This document shows positions 1 through 16,252 of a stretch of 64,000 nt of DNA, one piece after another. The stretch comes from Rutidosis leptorrhynchoides (lineage: Eukaryota > Streptophyta > Magnoliopsida > Asterales > Asteraceae). Within the stretch, counting starts at the first letter, position 1; each line of letters opens with the position of its first letter. Under the pieces are notes generated by a model, which ran no database searches, was not told the DNA's origin, and worked only from the letters and a program-made list of their open reading frames with translations. A program made the translations under genes and the position numbers. The DNA lies in assembly GCF_046630445.1 (NCBI RefSeq), contig NC_092335.1:542305001-542369000 (forward strand). The letters are read 5' to 3'.

Positions 1-120
1 CACAATCCTTACTCAGGTGCGGACCACCACAATACTCACATCCTACCTTTTTAGCATGTGTCTCCTTATTAATCTTCTCCATGTTCTGTGAGATACAATC
101 ACGTTTAGCACTAATAGAAA

Positions 121-825
121 TTAATCATCATAAGCACCGACACTTACGACTATAGAAGAAGGAAGAGTAAAATCATTCTCTTGGTTCCATTCGTGGGAAT
201 ATTCTGCTTGATCCTCAATACTCTCATAAGCTTGTTGCTCTGTTTTATCTATAAGAGAACCCCCAGAGGCTTGGTCAATCTTAACACGAGTAGGAACATC
301 ACACCCCTTGTAAAAGATTTGAACTTTGTAAAACGTGTCCAACCCATGTTGTGGACAAGCACACAACATTATACTAAACCAAGACCACGAATCATACAAC
401 ATCTCATTTGGGTTCTGGCGAAACTGAGTAATTTCCTGTTGAAGCGTAGCAACTTTTGAAGCTGGAAAGTATTTACCCAAAAATTTCTCCTGCAACGTAT
501 TCCAAGTGTCGATTTTCCTCTCAGGTAACCCATCACACCTTGCACTTGCATCTCCCGTTAGCATCCACGAGAAAAGTATCAAATAAACCACCTCATTAAG
601 AACGTACTTTATCTTAAACAAACCACATATTCCCTTGAAAATTCGAATATGCTCATTCGCATCCTCACTAGTCTTACCACTAAACTGACATTAACTGTTG
701 ATCATTTTCAAAATCGGCCCCTTAATCTCAAATGTAGCAATCACTACCGGTTGAGTGATTGAATTGCCTTGGCCAACTTGGGTGGCCTTCATCTTAGAAG
801 TCATACTTTGAGTTTGATCCCCCAT
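121..825 (-). pseudogene. Athila-like gag remnant
   Basis: The frame opens with ATG at 825-823 and is broken by an in-frame TAA at 693-691; the rest is open from about 621 to 121. The readable part resembles the retrotransposon gag domain (PF03732 type). It has the phrase LTGDASAR, then a W..L...F..KYFPASK block, a run resembling EITQFRQNPNEMLYDSW, and ML.ACPQHGL. In a working element this would be the N-terminal capsid domain that packages RNA into virus-like particles. No zinc knuckle or protease is visible before the frame ends at 121. The family call rests on motif order recognised by eye. Confidence 0.6.
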
Positions 826-1160
826 TATACGTACTTCGGGTGTCGGAGGAATAACTGTTTCAACTTCACTATCTAATGGAATAACAATTCGACTGGATCA
901 AGATGGAAAATCCACTGTATCCGACTGTTCTGTGTTCACTTTCCAAAGAATTCTTTCCAAGTCTGGATACGGTATAAACAACGGATTACCAGAAGAACGA
1001 GTATCGGGCATATACCACATGTAATCTGCAAAACACAACTAACAAGCAGATTAAACGTACCGACTCAAAATAGAAAAGAACTAGAAATAAATAAACTACC
1101 TAAAAATAAAAAGACTCAAATAATCACAAAAAGCAAATAATGGTCGAATTAATACAACTG

Positions 1161-1178
1161 TCCCCGGTAGCGGCGCCA
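1161..1178 (-). other. Primer-binding site of the Athila-like element (tRNA-Asp type)
   Basis: The minus strand reads TGGCGCCGCTACCGGGGA. This matches the 3' end of plant tRNA-Asp(GTC) complement (TGGCGCCGTTGCCGGGGA) except at two positions. It lies six bases inside the LTR end at 1185. Confidence 0.8.
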
Positions 1179-1184
1179 AAAACT

Positions 1185-2448
1185 TGATGTGTAAAATCGC
1201 GTCTATTATTTATAATAGAAAAATACTGTTTATTAACGATTACACACCTACGAGCAGTGTACCCGATCGTGTAGCAGTATATATGTTGGTAAATCCAAGT
1301 ATCGTTCTAAGGACATTATTTAGCGCAATTCAAGATTAAATTACTAAATGTAATTAACTAAACAGAAAACGAAATAAAGAAAAGTACGAATAGTTGTGGG
1401 TGGCTATTTAACGATTAGCCAAATCAAGAGAAGATATAAAATAAAGACAATATTTTTGGTGTTTTCTATTAAAAAAATGAAATAAGATAGATTTGAATCA
1501 GATAATGAGAAATATGTCTACCTAGGCTCTATTCACTATGCTGGATGCATTAAGATTAAGTCCTCATTGGATATCAACACACATGCAATTTACCCTACCT
1601 GTTCACCCAGAGTTCTCTTTTAGCAAACATTTCAAGCTAGGGTTTATTGGCTTAGGGTTCCCTTTCACCAAAGACCTCTTTGCTTGTGGCTAAATAAATT
1701 GACTGAGCTGTTACCTAGAGTTCTCTTTTAGCAACAAACAACCAATACTTACTTCAACTAATAGATTAATTAATTCAACCCCTTGGTCCAGTAATTACCC
1801 AAATCACCTAACCCATATTACCACCTTAATCAGTTACAACAGACTCTATATTTGCGTCACCAAACTAGACAATCACAACCAATTTAACTAGTAATAGAAT
1901 AGAAAACAAACCAATAACATGAATAAGAAATCAATTCACTCAAAATACTAAAACATCATATGTGTATCAATCAATCAATAAAAATAGCATCCAACATAGT
2001 AACTAGCCTAAATATATATAAAAGATTTAGCAAACAATCATACTAGAATCAATAATCAAAAACATAGAGGAAACCATGTTGTTGAACAAAGATTAAACCT
2101 AGATATGATATTGAAAGATAGAGAGATTGAAGCTTGATCTTGTAATGTTTAAGATGATTAGATGGTGTGGAGTTCTCCTTTTTCCACCTAAAATCTCCCT
2201 CTATCGCTCCCCAAAAAACGGTTGAGATAAGTTATGAGCAAATTAGGGTAAACCATTATAATAAAACTGCAATTAAATTTCGGATTAGCCCCTCCGCGAG
2301 CCGCGCCACCATAACATGCGCGCCACGCTTTCTTGTACACATGCGCGCCGCACACACGAAACCCGTGCGGTGCACACTTAGTGCTTTTTCGAACTGTTTC
2401 GATTTCCTTCATACATGCGCGCTGAAATTATATATGTGCGTGCCATGC
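1185..2448 (-). repeat. Athila-like 5' LTR, U5-side piece
   Basis: This is the 3' (U5) side of the minus-strand LTR, starting on the plus strand with TGATGTGTA next to the PBS. It is interrupted at 2448/2449 by E1 and resumes at 14843. No gene is visible; ORFs in this stretch have no recognisable domains. Confidence 0.7.
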
Positions 2449-5720
<3,272 letters not shown>

Positions 5721-5723
5721 GAT

Positions 5724-5735
5724 TGGTATCAGAGC
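5724..5735 (+). other. E1 primer-binding site (initiator tRNA-Met type)
   Basis: TGGTATCAGAGC, three bases after the LTR end. This is the standard plant tRNA-iMet PBS. Confidence 0.93.
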
Positions 5736-5981
5736 ATAACCAGGCTGTTATAGAAAACCAGGATTGCATTTTATGTGTGCCTTACTTGTTAGCTAGGGTA
5801 CCTTAGCGATCTAGGAAACTATAACCTTTCCTGCCTTAGACTTTAAATTACTTAGGATTACCTTAGAATGTTAAAGCAAAGAGTTCAACCCTACCTCTCA
5901 TTCTTTACAATCATAGCTTAAAAATCTAATCAAAATCTCTATCTTAATGTTAGGATGTCAAGCTATCATTAAATAAACAAA

Positions 5982-6860
5982 ATGACTCTTTTCAAACCAG
6001 CTGAGAAAGATACTGAAGGATCTTCTACCGAAAAATCAGTTCGAAGCCCACTTTATAGTCCTCCTTCACCACCAATGAACTATAGCCCGAACACTCGTTA
6101 CAACTCGCGTGGGTCTCCCGAATATTATCCAACCCCGAGAAATGAAAGCAAAGAAAAACATCATGCCAATACTGCTGACTCTCATCAACCGATGAATACT
6201 CCCAAACGGAATGCTCTTCAAGACCTCCCTAACTACGATAGTGACTTCTCAGGTTATGAGCCTGAAGAAGAGCCTATTAAAGAATCATCTGAAAACTCAT
6301 CTCGAAAGAGAAAACAACCCGAACCCGCCGCCACTAGAGAAGCCGATCCATTATTTTGTAATAACATGGAACACGTAAGGGTGAAGTCTGATATCCTCAA
6401 CCTTCAGCGATGTTGTGATAAGAATAAAGAGTATAGTAGGCGCCAAGTTGCTCGGATAGAAATGCGTCTAAACAACCTAGAAAAAGAAAACACAATCTTG
6501 AAAGAAATCATCAAAGAGTCCTTCGACTCTCAAACTGAAAAACTAGAAAAACTTGTGAAAAATAACATGGACAAAGTAATGGAGACAGTAATGAAAGTGA
6601 AGACTGAGGAAGAACGGAATACCCGTTGGGGAAAGCAATCTCTTGCCTACCTCCAAGAACTAGTTGAGTCTAAGATGAAAATAGAGAAAAACTGAATCAA
6701 TCATCAACTGGCTATCAAGGATTTCAACAACAACTTTGTCAACAGCCGCATCACTAACCTCTACGATAATTTTGAATACCTCCACGAGAAACAAAAGGAG
6801 AAAAATGAAAAGATAGAGAAATTTATGAAGGAAGCTGAGAACGAGAAAAAGAAGAACTAA
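5982..6860 (+). pseudogene. E1 pre-gag accessory ORF, coiled-coil protein (one nonsense codon)
   Basis: An ORF between PBS and gag, not part of the standard chromovirus plan. It is open from ATG 5982 to a TGA at 6693-6695, then continues in the same frame to TAA at 6858-6860, about 292 codons in all. The N-terminal half is Pro/Ser/Asn-rich and probably disordered (PPSPPM, NYDSDFSGYEPEEEP), followed by a basic patch SRKRKQPEP. The second half (residues about 150-235 and beyond the stop) is rich in K/E/L with heptad-like spacing, suggesting a coiled coil. I recognise no family. A nucleocapsid-like or RNA-binding helper is possible but unproven. Confidence 0.6.
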
Positions 6861-7105
6861 AACCTACCTTTTGTTTTCCTATTTTCCATTTACCCATCTA
6901 TGTAAAGGCTTATGCCTAAACTTTTTCCATTCCAAACTCGTGTAATAAAGGCTTATATAATACCTCGTTTCCAATAATGTTAAGTGTTTATTTAAGCATA
7001 TTGTCTTATTCACCTATGTGTGTTGTGCAAACGTTATAAATCATGATTGTAAACTTATAACATCTTGATTCTTCAACTAATAATGTATTTATGTATTGAA
7101 GATCA

Positions 7106-10100
7106 ATGGCTCACTCAACTCGTGGTAACAACAACAACAACAACAACAACAATCTTATACCAAATGTCACTCTTTCTACTGAGCAATTTCAATTGCTGCT
7201 AGCGGCCGCCCTAGGCAATAACAATAACAACAACAATCATAATGTTCCTTCTAAAACTTGCTCCTATAAAGATTTTAAGAACTGTAACCCACCCACTTTT
7301 AGTGGAAAAGAAGAAGCCGTAGAACTGGTCCGATGGTTTGAAAAGCTAGAATCAATCTTCCGTATCTGTAACTGCGGAGATAATGATCGAGTGAAGTTTT
7401 CCACAAGTTCGCTCACTGGCAATGCTATGACATGGTGGACTGCTCATGCCAAATCTGTGGGAATAGATAATGCTAATACTACCCCATGGGATGAACTCAA
7501 AGGCATGATGATCACTAAGTTTTGCCCAAGAAGTCAAGTCCAAAAGCTCGAGGCTGAGTAGTGGGAACTCAGAGTTAAAGGAACTGATATCGAAAGCTAT
7601 ACCAATAGTTTTTTGGAGCTTTCTACCTTATGTCCCGAAATGTTCCCAACTGAAGCCCGCAGGATAGAGCGGTATATCGAGGATCTACCCGAGGATGTTC
7701 AAGGGAATGTGATTTCTGCCGAGAAGGTTACTGTGGATGCTGTGATCCACATGGCACAGAGTTTAATGATGGCTAAACGTAGGAGAGTTTCGGTTAATAA
7801 ACAAGTCGAAGTTAAAAACGGTGACAATAAGAGGAAATTTGAACCATCTCAGGGTTCAGCTCAAAATGTTAATAAGAAACCGGCGAATGTTACGAGACCC
7901 GGTTATCAGGGTACTAGTCCGTTTTGTTCTAAATGTGAAAGGCATCATCCGGGAAAGTGCACTGCTGTGTGTACAATATGTAAGAAGATAGGCCATGCTG
8001 CAAAGACTTATAGAACCCTACCTCAGAATAGAGCCATTGTTCCGGCTAGAGCTCCTCCAACATGCTATACTTCTGGTGAAAAGGGGCATATTAGCCCGAA
8101 TTGTCCAAAGAAGAAAGATACTCCAGCTACTGGAGCAAATGCTACTGCCAAAGGTCGTGCTTTTGTGATTACTGCTGCAGAAGCCAGTGATGAGGATGAG
8201 GTCATTACCGGTACGTACCTCGTCAATAATTGTTATGCCACTATTTTATTTGATACGGGAGCCCATAAGAGTTATGTGTCAAATGAGTTTTGCACCCTTT
8301 TTGCTGAAAAGCCCCAAACCCTACAAACCAGACGATTAGTAGAAGTGGCTAATGGGAAGTTAATGAAAGTTGATAAAATATATAAAAACTGCAACCTAAT
8401 TCTAGCCGATAAGGAATTCAAGATAGACCTTTTGCCGGTCGAGCTAGGTAGTTTCGATGTAGTGGTTGGAATGGATTGGTTAGGTCCATTGAGAGCAGCC
8501 ATCATGTGTTTCGATAAGACCGTTCAAATTCCGTTAGGAAGTGGAGAAACTCTTATTATCCAAGGCGAACGAAGTTATTCCAATCTTAATATCATCTCAT
8601 GTCTTAAATTCCGTAAGTACCTTGTGAAAGGTTACTCCGCCATACTAGCTCACGTTAAAATGATCGAATCCGAAGAAACGCGTATTGAAAACGTCTCGGT
8701 TGTTAAAGATTTTCCCGATGTGTTTCCCGAAAATCTCCCTGGTCTTCCACCGCCTCGTCATGTTGAATTTCAAATCGATTTATCTCCAGGTGCTGCACCC
8801 ATTGCTAAAGCACCGTATCGTTTAGCACCTTCCGAAATGAAGGAACTTTCTAACCAACTCCAAGAACTTTTGGATCTAGGTTTTATTCGTCCAAGTTCGT
8901 CCCCGTGGGGAGCTCCTATCTTATTTGTCAAAAAGAAGGATGGTACGTTGAGAATGTGTATTGATCACTGAGAACTCAACAAGCTTACCATAAAGAACCG
9001 TTACCCGTTACCTCGCATTGATGATCTATTCGACCAACTTCAAGGGTCAAGCATTTATTCTAAGATTGATTTAAGATCCGGTTATCACCAGCTCATAGTC
9101 AAGGAGTCCGACATTCCTAAGACTGCATTCCGCACCCGATACGGACATTACGAATTTTGTGTTATGCCTTTCGGTTTAACCAATGCTCCATTTATGGATC
9201 TTATGAACCGTGTTTGCAAGCCTTACCTTGATAAATTCGTTATTGTTTACATCGACGACATCTTGATCTATTCTAAAAGAGAGAAAGAACATGAGCAACA
9301 TTTACGATTGCTTCTTGAACTCTTAAGAAAAGAAAAACTCTACGCAAAATTTTCTAAGTGTGAGTTTTAGCTTAGAACCATACAATTCCTTGGACATGTT
9401 GTAGATAGTAATGGAATACATGTCGATCCCGCTAAAATCACCGCTGTTCAGAATTGGGAAGTGCCAAAGACTGCGAAGCATTTTCGTCAATTTTTGGGAC
9501 TTGCCGGTTACTACCGAAGATTTATTAAAGATTTTTCTCTTCTTGCAAAGCCTCTCACCAAGTTAACTCACAAAGGGAAGAAATTCGAGTAGTCCGAAGA
9601 ACAAGAGTCTGCATTTAAGATTCTGAAAGAGAAGTTGACCACTGCTCCGATCTTATCTTTACCTGAAGGTTCCGACGATTTTGTTGTCTACTGCGATGCC
9701 TCGAAACAAGGGTTCGGTTGTGTTCTAATGCAACGCAAGAAGGTTATTGCTTATGCCTCCCGACAATTAAAGAAAAATGAAGTTAATTACACCACACACG
9801 ATTTGGAGTTAGGTGCTGTGGTATTCGCTCTGAAGATGTGGCGACATTATCTATACGGTACTAAGTTTACGATATTCACCGACCATAAGAGTCTTCAGCA
9901 TGTCTTTAATCAGAAACAGCTAAACATGAGACAGAGACGATGGCTCGAATTGTTAAATGATTATGATTGTGAACTAAAGTATCATCCGGGAAAGGAAAAT
10001 GTAGTTGCCGATGCTCTAAGTCGAAAGGACGAAGTTAGGCGTGTTCGTGCCTTGAATCTTAAGATCAAATCGAATCTCATCTCTCGAATCTGCGAAGTTC

Positions 10101-11533
10101 AAGTTGAAGCTATCAAACCTACACTTATCGAAGGAGAAGGACCTATAAATTTCGAAAACCAACTGCAAGTTAAGTCCAATGGTACAAGATACTTTGGTAA
10201 TCGAATTTGGGTTCCTTGTTATGGTAATCTCCGTGAACTAGTCTTGGATGAAGCACATAAGACTAGGTATTCTATTCATCCCGGTTCTAGTAAAATGTAT
10301 CAGGATGTGAAAGAGTTCTACTGGTGGCCCAACATGAAAGGCGACATTGCTACTTATGTGAGTAAGTGTCTTACTTGTTCGAAAGTCAAAGCCGAGCACC
10401 AAAAGCCTTCTGGTCTTTTAACTCAACCCGATATTCCACAGTGAAAGTGGGATGGTATAGCTATGGACTTTATCACAAAATTGCCTAAGACTGCAAATGG
10501 CAATGATATGATTTGGGTCATAGTTGATCGTCTCACTAAGTCTGCACATTTCATACCAATCAAAGAGACTGACAGAATGGAAAAGTTAGCTCGACTCTAT
10601 GTTAAAGAGATTGTTACTCGTCATGGTGTCCCTACTTCTATTATCTCGGATCGCGATAGTCGATTTACTTCCAATTTCTGGAAATCCTTGCAAGCGTCTC
10701 TTGGAACTCGACTCGACATGAGTACAGCTTATCATCTGCAAACGGACGGTCAAAGTGAATGAACTATCCAAACTTTGGAGGATATGCTACGAGCATGTGT
10801 TATCGATTTCGGTAAAGGGTGGGATAAACACCTACCTTTAGTCGAGTTTTCTTACAACAACAGCTATCACTCTAGTATTAAAGCTGCACCATTCGAAGCT
10901 TTATACGGTTGCAAATGTAGATCTCCGTTGTGTTGGGATGAACTCGAGGACAGACAATTAACTGGTCCTGAACTTATTCACGAAACTTCCGAAAAGATCG
11001 TGCAAATCAAGAAGCGTTTAGAAACCGCTCGTAGTCGACAAAAGAGTTATGCAGACCCTCATCGAAAACCGTTAGAATTCCAAGTTGGAGATAACATTAT
11101 GTTAAAAGTATCTCCTTGGAAAGGTGTTATCCGCTTCGGTAAACGAAGTAAACTCAGTCCGCGTTATGTTGGACCTTTCAAAGTTATTCAAAGAATCGGT
11201 CCCGTTGCGTATCGATTAGAACTTCCAGCTGAACTAAGTCAAGTACATGATGTGTTTCATGTCTCAAATCTGAAAAAATGTCTCGCCGAAGATACTCTTG
11301 TTATTCCTTTGGATGATATCCGCATTGATGAGCAAATGCACTTTGTCGAAGAACCTATAGAGATTATGAAAGAAGAGGTCAAAGAGACTCGTAAGAGCAA
11401 CATACCTATTGTTAAAGTCCGTTGGAATTCGCGTAGAGGCCCCGAATATACCTGGGAACGCAAAGACCAAATGATACGAAAATACCCCCATCTCTTCCCA
11501 ACTGTTGATGAAGCAGACGGGAACTCCACTTAA
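7106..11533 (+). pseudogene. E1 gag-pol polyprotein with six premature stops
   Basis: One continuous frame runs from ATG 7106 to TAA 11531-11533, broken only by stop codons at 7559, 8969, 9368, 9590, 10442 and 10760; I see no frameshift. Order: Asn-rich N-terminus, gag core (GCSYKDFKNCNPPTFSG-like), zinc knuckles, protease (LFDTGAHKSY), reverse transcriptase ([26 protein letters not shown]), RNase H ([10 protein letters not shown]), integrase (zinc region, [24 protein letters not shown]) and a chromodomain-like tail ([19 protein letters not shown]). Both zinc knuckles have lost a ligand: the first ends in Tyr instead of Cys, and the second has Ser at its second Cys. RT lacks two residues after NAP compared with E2 and E3, an in-frame 6-nt loss. 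Confidence 0.9.
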
Positions 11534-11556
11534 AACTTCGGGATGAAGTTTTCATT

Positions 11557-11569
11557 AACGGGGAGGTAC
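11557..11569 (+). other. E1 polypurine tract
   Basis: AACGGGGAGGTAC lies directly before the 3' LTR start, the position of the plus-strand primer. Confidence 0.8.
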
Positions 11570-12012
11570 TATAACGACCCTCATTTTTTCATCTATATAA
11601 TGCCCGAACAAAAGATTTAAGTATAATGAATAAACTCTAAGTACTAATAAAAGCTCGTTATATACATACGAAATTAACGAACGTTAAACGAATAATAAAT
11701 TTTATTCAACAACGTACGCGTAAGAATTTTTATAAAAAAAAAAAATTATGTCATAACATGATTACATATAAAATACTTATATTAATTTTGTATTTAGTTA
11801 ATATATTATACAATTAATAAATACAAGTATATATAAATGTAGTAACATATATAAAACTAATAAAATTATAAAGTAATAATTTAATTAAATAAAAACCACA
11901 TTTAGTAATTATAATTTTATAAATACCGAATATATATTTATATTTATCAAAATTCGTATTTAATAATTAAATAAAAATAGAAATTTAGTTAGTTAACATT
12001 TTTAGAACTATG

Positions 12013-12077
<65 letters not shown>

Positions 12078-13399
12078 AAAGTAGTATTTTTTTATATATA
12101 AACTAGATCTAGATCCACTTTTATTTATTTTATTCCTACTTTTAACTTTACTTTTATTTATTTATATTTTGAAATGGTGGCATGACTGGCCATAAATACT
12201 TTTAATTTTTTACAAGACACTAGTTATTTTTTTATATAAACTTTTGTATTTTTTTATTTTCTCTTTACCAAAAATTGTAACTATAAATACCATAGCCTAG
12301 TTCACAAATTTTGTACACCAAAAACTTGAAGAATTCTCTCTCAAACCTCTGCAAAAATTATTTTTGTAAGTTCTCTATATTATTTTTATAGTTTTTATTT
12401 AGTTTTTATCATATTTTTGTGCTAGTTTTATGTTAAATACCAAATAAATACGAAATTAATTATAATAAATAATTTAAATACATGATAATTAGTATTAAGT
12501 ATCCTAATGACTATAAAAATTATTTTTATGAATTATACATTCGAATTTATATTTATTAAAAATCAAAAACTGATTTTTTTTATATTCGGTATATATAGAT
12601 AATGAAGAAATAAATAGTAAACAATTTTATATATTATGTTTTATAATTTTTGCTTGTTCCTTAGGTCATAAAAGTAATTATAAAAATTTATGTTTGATTT
12701 ATTTGTCATTTTAAATAATTAATTTGTATTTTCTTCTACTTTTGCTACAGTACCAGAAAATCTGTTTTAAAAAGAAAAATAGAATTTAATGATATAACAT
12801 GTTTATGACTACAATAATCAATGGAAATTACTTAGGAACTAATAAGAAAGTTATAAAAATTATTTTTAGAATTAATAATTACATATTTCTATTTAATTCC
12901 GAATTTAAACTAAAAACAATACAAAAGTTGAATTAAATAGTTAAACTATTAATATAAATGTACAAATAATTTTTTTAAGCTTAATACACTATATTAGGCA
13001 TACGAAAATTTTAGATGAATTAATTGAGTTGATATAATAATTATTACTTTATAAACTTTGATTTATCTTGAACCGAAAAAGAAATTAGAAATAAATACTT
13101 TTACACCATAACAAAAATTTATAAATTTTTCCTAAGTTTATTTTGGTCAGTAGAACCTAATAAAAATATAAAATGTGTTGTTAAACTTGTTTATCTATTT
13201 ATTTGTATTTTAGCTATAAAAAAAATTTAATATTTAATACATAAAACTTAATATTTATGTATAGAAAATTTTTATAATGTTTTATACATGTCACTTACTG
13301 TTATGAAATCAATAAAACACTTGTTAGCATTTTTAGATAATTATTGGTACTTATATTGACATAAAACTTAAAATTAAACTATACATATTTTAACATATA

Positions 13400-13483
<84 letters not shown>

Positions 13484-14837
13484 GGCTCGGCTCGTTCTTC
13501 GAGCCCTGCTTCCCCCTTCCCCCTCTCCCCGTTCTACCGTCCAAAACTATATATACACAAATTAACTTGATATTAATACATACTCATTCATAAAACACAA
13601 TTTCTATGTATAACACTTGTTTACCTACTTAAATATATCCTACTTATTATTAGGATTTAAAAACCAAACAATCTTAATAACGATAATACAATCGAACTTA
13701 AGTAAATACTTATTGTATAAAGTATTTAAAGTGTTGTATTCCTATACGCACATAAAAACGTATTGGAACGGTATATTAGATGGGTATAGATCTTGATCTT
13801 TCTCGAGTGGATGGACGCTCGAAAGTCTAGGCGGAGAGTTTGGATTACCGAGTTAAAGGATCCTGTGGCTCAGAAACCTATGACCTGAAAAGGCCATTTT
13901 AAATTGAAAGTGTTAGATTGGAAGCTTGTCTAGTATGAAAGCCTTTCCAAAACGATAAACCTTCTTTAAACTTACTATAAAAGAAAATACTTACACTTAT
14001 CATAATACGGGCAAAACATCTAAACTATTCTCAACTTATTCTTAGGTTGACTTCTCTGTGCTTCAATCATCCATACTTTCTCTTTAAGGAATACTTTCAC
14101 TCACCGAATTACTAAGGTGACTTTCATAGTCCCACTCTTATTGCTATAGCACTTTTTATACTTACTGTGGTGAGACACATGCTGCTTTTATACTTTAAAC
14201 AACTTAGACACAAGTACGAACCTAAACTGTACTATGACTAGCTTATGCTACTAAGACCCCACAGTGATATTTTTTAATTGCTTTCAGGATAAGGCATTCT
14301 TAATTATTGGGGGTAGGCCTATCGGGAGTAACGTCCCCGATACATTTGACCGCGATGTCTTTGTATTACTTAATAATGATTTAAACATGGTGATAAGGTA
14401 CTGTCAACTTATCATCGGGGCAACAAAACAAACGTTTAGTCTAAAATATCACGAATCAGTACTACTTTTGGATCTGCGTGATCTACTTTTATAACAAATC
14501 TTGTGGTCTAATAACAAACGGTCAATCATATTTGTTAAACCTATGAATTTCACTCAACCTTTTTGGTTGACACTTTTAGCATGTTTGTCTCAGGTACTGA
14601 ATGATCAGGACCTCTATATCTACTGCTTATGTGATGACTTACTTGGCTAGGATCAAGACTTATCGCATATTTACTTTTCTGCATTTGAACAATTTATAAT
14701 TCTTGTAACGACATTATTAATCCTTCCGCTGCAAATTTGGTTTTATTCATATAGTATTTGTTCTCATTTTATAATATGTTGGTATGTATTATGATATTGA
14801 ATCACATTTCGCCCAGGCCCTAACTGGGGGTGTGATA
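11570..14837 (+). repeat. E1 3' LTR
   Basis: Near-identical copy of 2449-5720, ending GTGTGATA before the right TSD. The (TA)n tracts (about 12014-12074 and 13402-13482) are shorter than in the 5' copy. A GC/CT-rich segment of about 76 bp (13483-13558) is present here but missing from the 5' LTR, where the AT tract joins directly to the downstream sequence. Confidence 0.92.
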
Positions 14838-14842
14838 CATGC

Positions 14843-15098
14843 ACCCTTGAAACTTCGTTTTTTTGATGTTTTCTAAAACTTTTGACCACGAAACAACCCG
14901 GTAACCAACTTTTAACTCATGATAACATACGAGCTCCAAAATACACCCAAAATAACATGACTTTCGCGATAAATAACTAACGAGCTCCAATTCTTCAACT
15001 TTACTAATAATCACAACAAATCGCCCCCAAACCGTATCCAAAGGACCAAAATATGACGGATATTGCTAAGATAAACATAGATGAATTATGCAATATCA
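14843..15098 (-). repeat. Athila-like 5' LTR, U3-side piece
   Basis: Continuation of the Athila LTR after E1 and its duplicated CATGC (14838-14842). It ends with CAATATCA, the complement of an LTR start TGATATTG, pairing with TGAT at 1185. Confidence 0.65.
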
Positions 15099-15191
15099 GC
15101 GCCACATCAGCTTTCTCTCTCCACCTTCCTCATCACTTCCTCCCATAACACACAATTGCCAACCATGACATACTTCCTCAAATTTTATTAC

Positions 15192-15195
<4 letters not shown>

Positions 15196-15254
<59 letters not shown>
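15196..15254 (+). repeat. (ATT)n microsatellite
   Basis: About twenty perfect TTA/ATT units. The poly-leucine ORF over it is an artefact. Confidence 0.97.
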
Positions 15255-15255
<1 letters not shown>

Positions 15256-15986
15256 ATTTTGATAATATAATTATTCTTATAAATAATACTATTATTAAAA
15301 TAAAAACACACTTAAATTAATAAAAATAAAACGATTTTTAAATTAATAAAAATAAAACGATTACAATTTATTAAAAGTCTTAAAAATAAAAAATTACAAT
15401 AATTAACAAATCCTAATACAATTACTACTTTATTTTAAAATCCTAAAACTTAAAACGTACAATTTATTTTCAACCAGAATCTGGATGAGATGGATCATCT
15501 TCATATGAGTAATTATGTTGTCCATCTACATCGTCTTCTTCTTGAATTTCTTCCATTTCATAAGATACATCATCATCAAATTCCAAATACAGAGAAATTC
15601 AATTTGAACGGAAGGCGAGAGTTTCTTTTATACCGTTTCATTGATCTTCAGTACGAAGGTAGAGAGCGGACAATTCCGGAATACGGTCGTCGTCATAATA
15701 TAACACGTCCGTGTGTTGAAACGGTACATTTTGTTTCAAAAATCCAAACAAGTATTCTAAACAAACGTCTCGAATGTCAATGTCTTCAAACGAAATTTTT
15801 GAACTGCGTTTACAATACTAAAATTTGGATTCATAGTCGAATTTACTTAATAAATATCGAATGAGACGATCATCGGGGGAATTGTCAATATTTTTGAAGA
15901 TGTGCGTGAAGTGTGTGTTATTTATTTTGAAGTGTTTTGGGTTTTGAGTTTGAAGTGTTTTGTTTATGTATATAGTGTGTGTGTGC

Positions 15987-16048
<62 letters not shown>
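15987..16048 (+). repeat. (AT)n microsatellite
   Basis: About 30 AT units preceded by a short (TG)n run. The Ile/Tyr repeat ORFs on both strands are artefacts. Confidence 0.97.
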
Positions 16049-16052
<4 letters not shown>

Positions 16053-16252
16053 AAACAAATATATCCATTGCATACAAAACTGTATCCGTTAAACTGCATA
16101 ACGTCGCCCTACAAGATGCTATTTCATGATATTTTCAAGGGCGCTGAGCTCGTGTACGTGGGAGGGCGACCGAGAGCGGTACCAATGTCATCGGCGCCTT
16201 CTGAAACAAGTTTGAGGGCGGGTTGTATGGTGTGCCGTTGAAAATGGTCTTA

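Larger units (their letters stand above)
15099..16249. mobile_element. Degenerate DNA-transposon-like fragment (possibly PIF/Harbinger)
   Basis: The right end reads CCGTTGAAAATGGTC, then TTA at 16250-16252. This resembles plant Harbinger/Tourist termini and their 3-bp TTA duplications. The minus strand between about 15870 and 15485 has a broken, protein-like reading: an acidic tail with D/E runs, and a phrase like LRTEDQ.NGIKETLAF with internal stops. The left end would lie beyond the Athila insertion, outside the window. The class is a guess from the terminus; no catalytic motif was found. Confidence 0.3.

Noticed and set aside
6693..6860. Idea that the E1 pre-gag ORF ends naturally at 6695
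   Set aside because: The frame continues coding-like (Lys/Glu-rich coiled coil) for 54 more codons to a TAA, so the TGA is more likely a later nonsense change.
15490..15864. 124-codon plus-strand ORF
   Set aside because: No domain. The opposite strand reads more protein-like (acidic tail), although it too is broken; treated as part of a degenerate transposon fragment.
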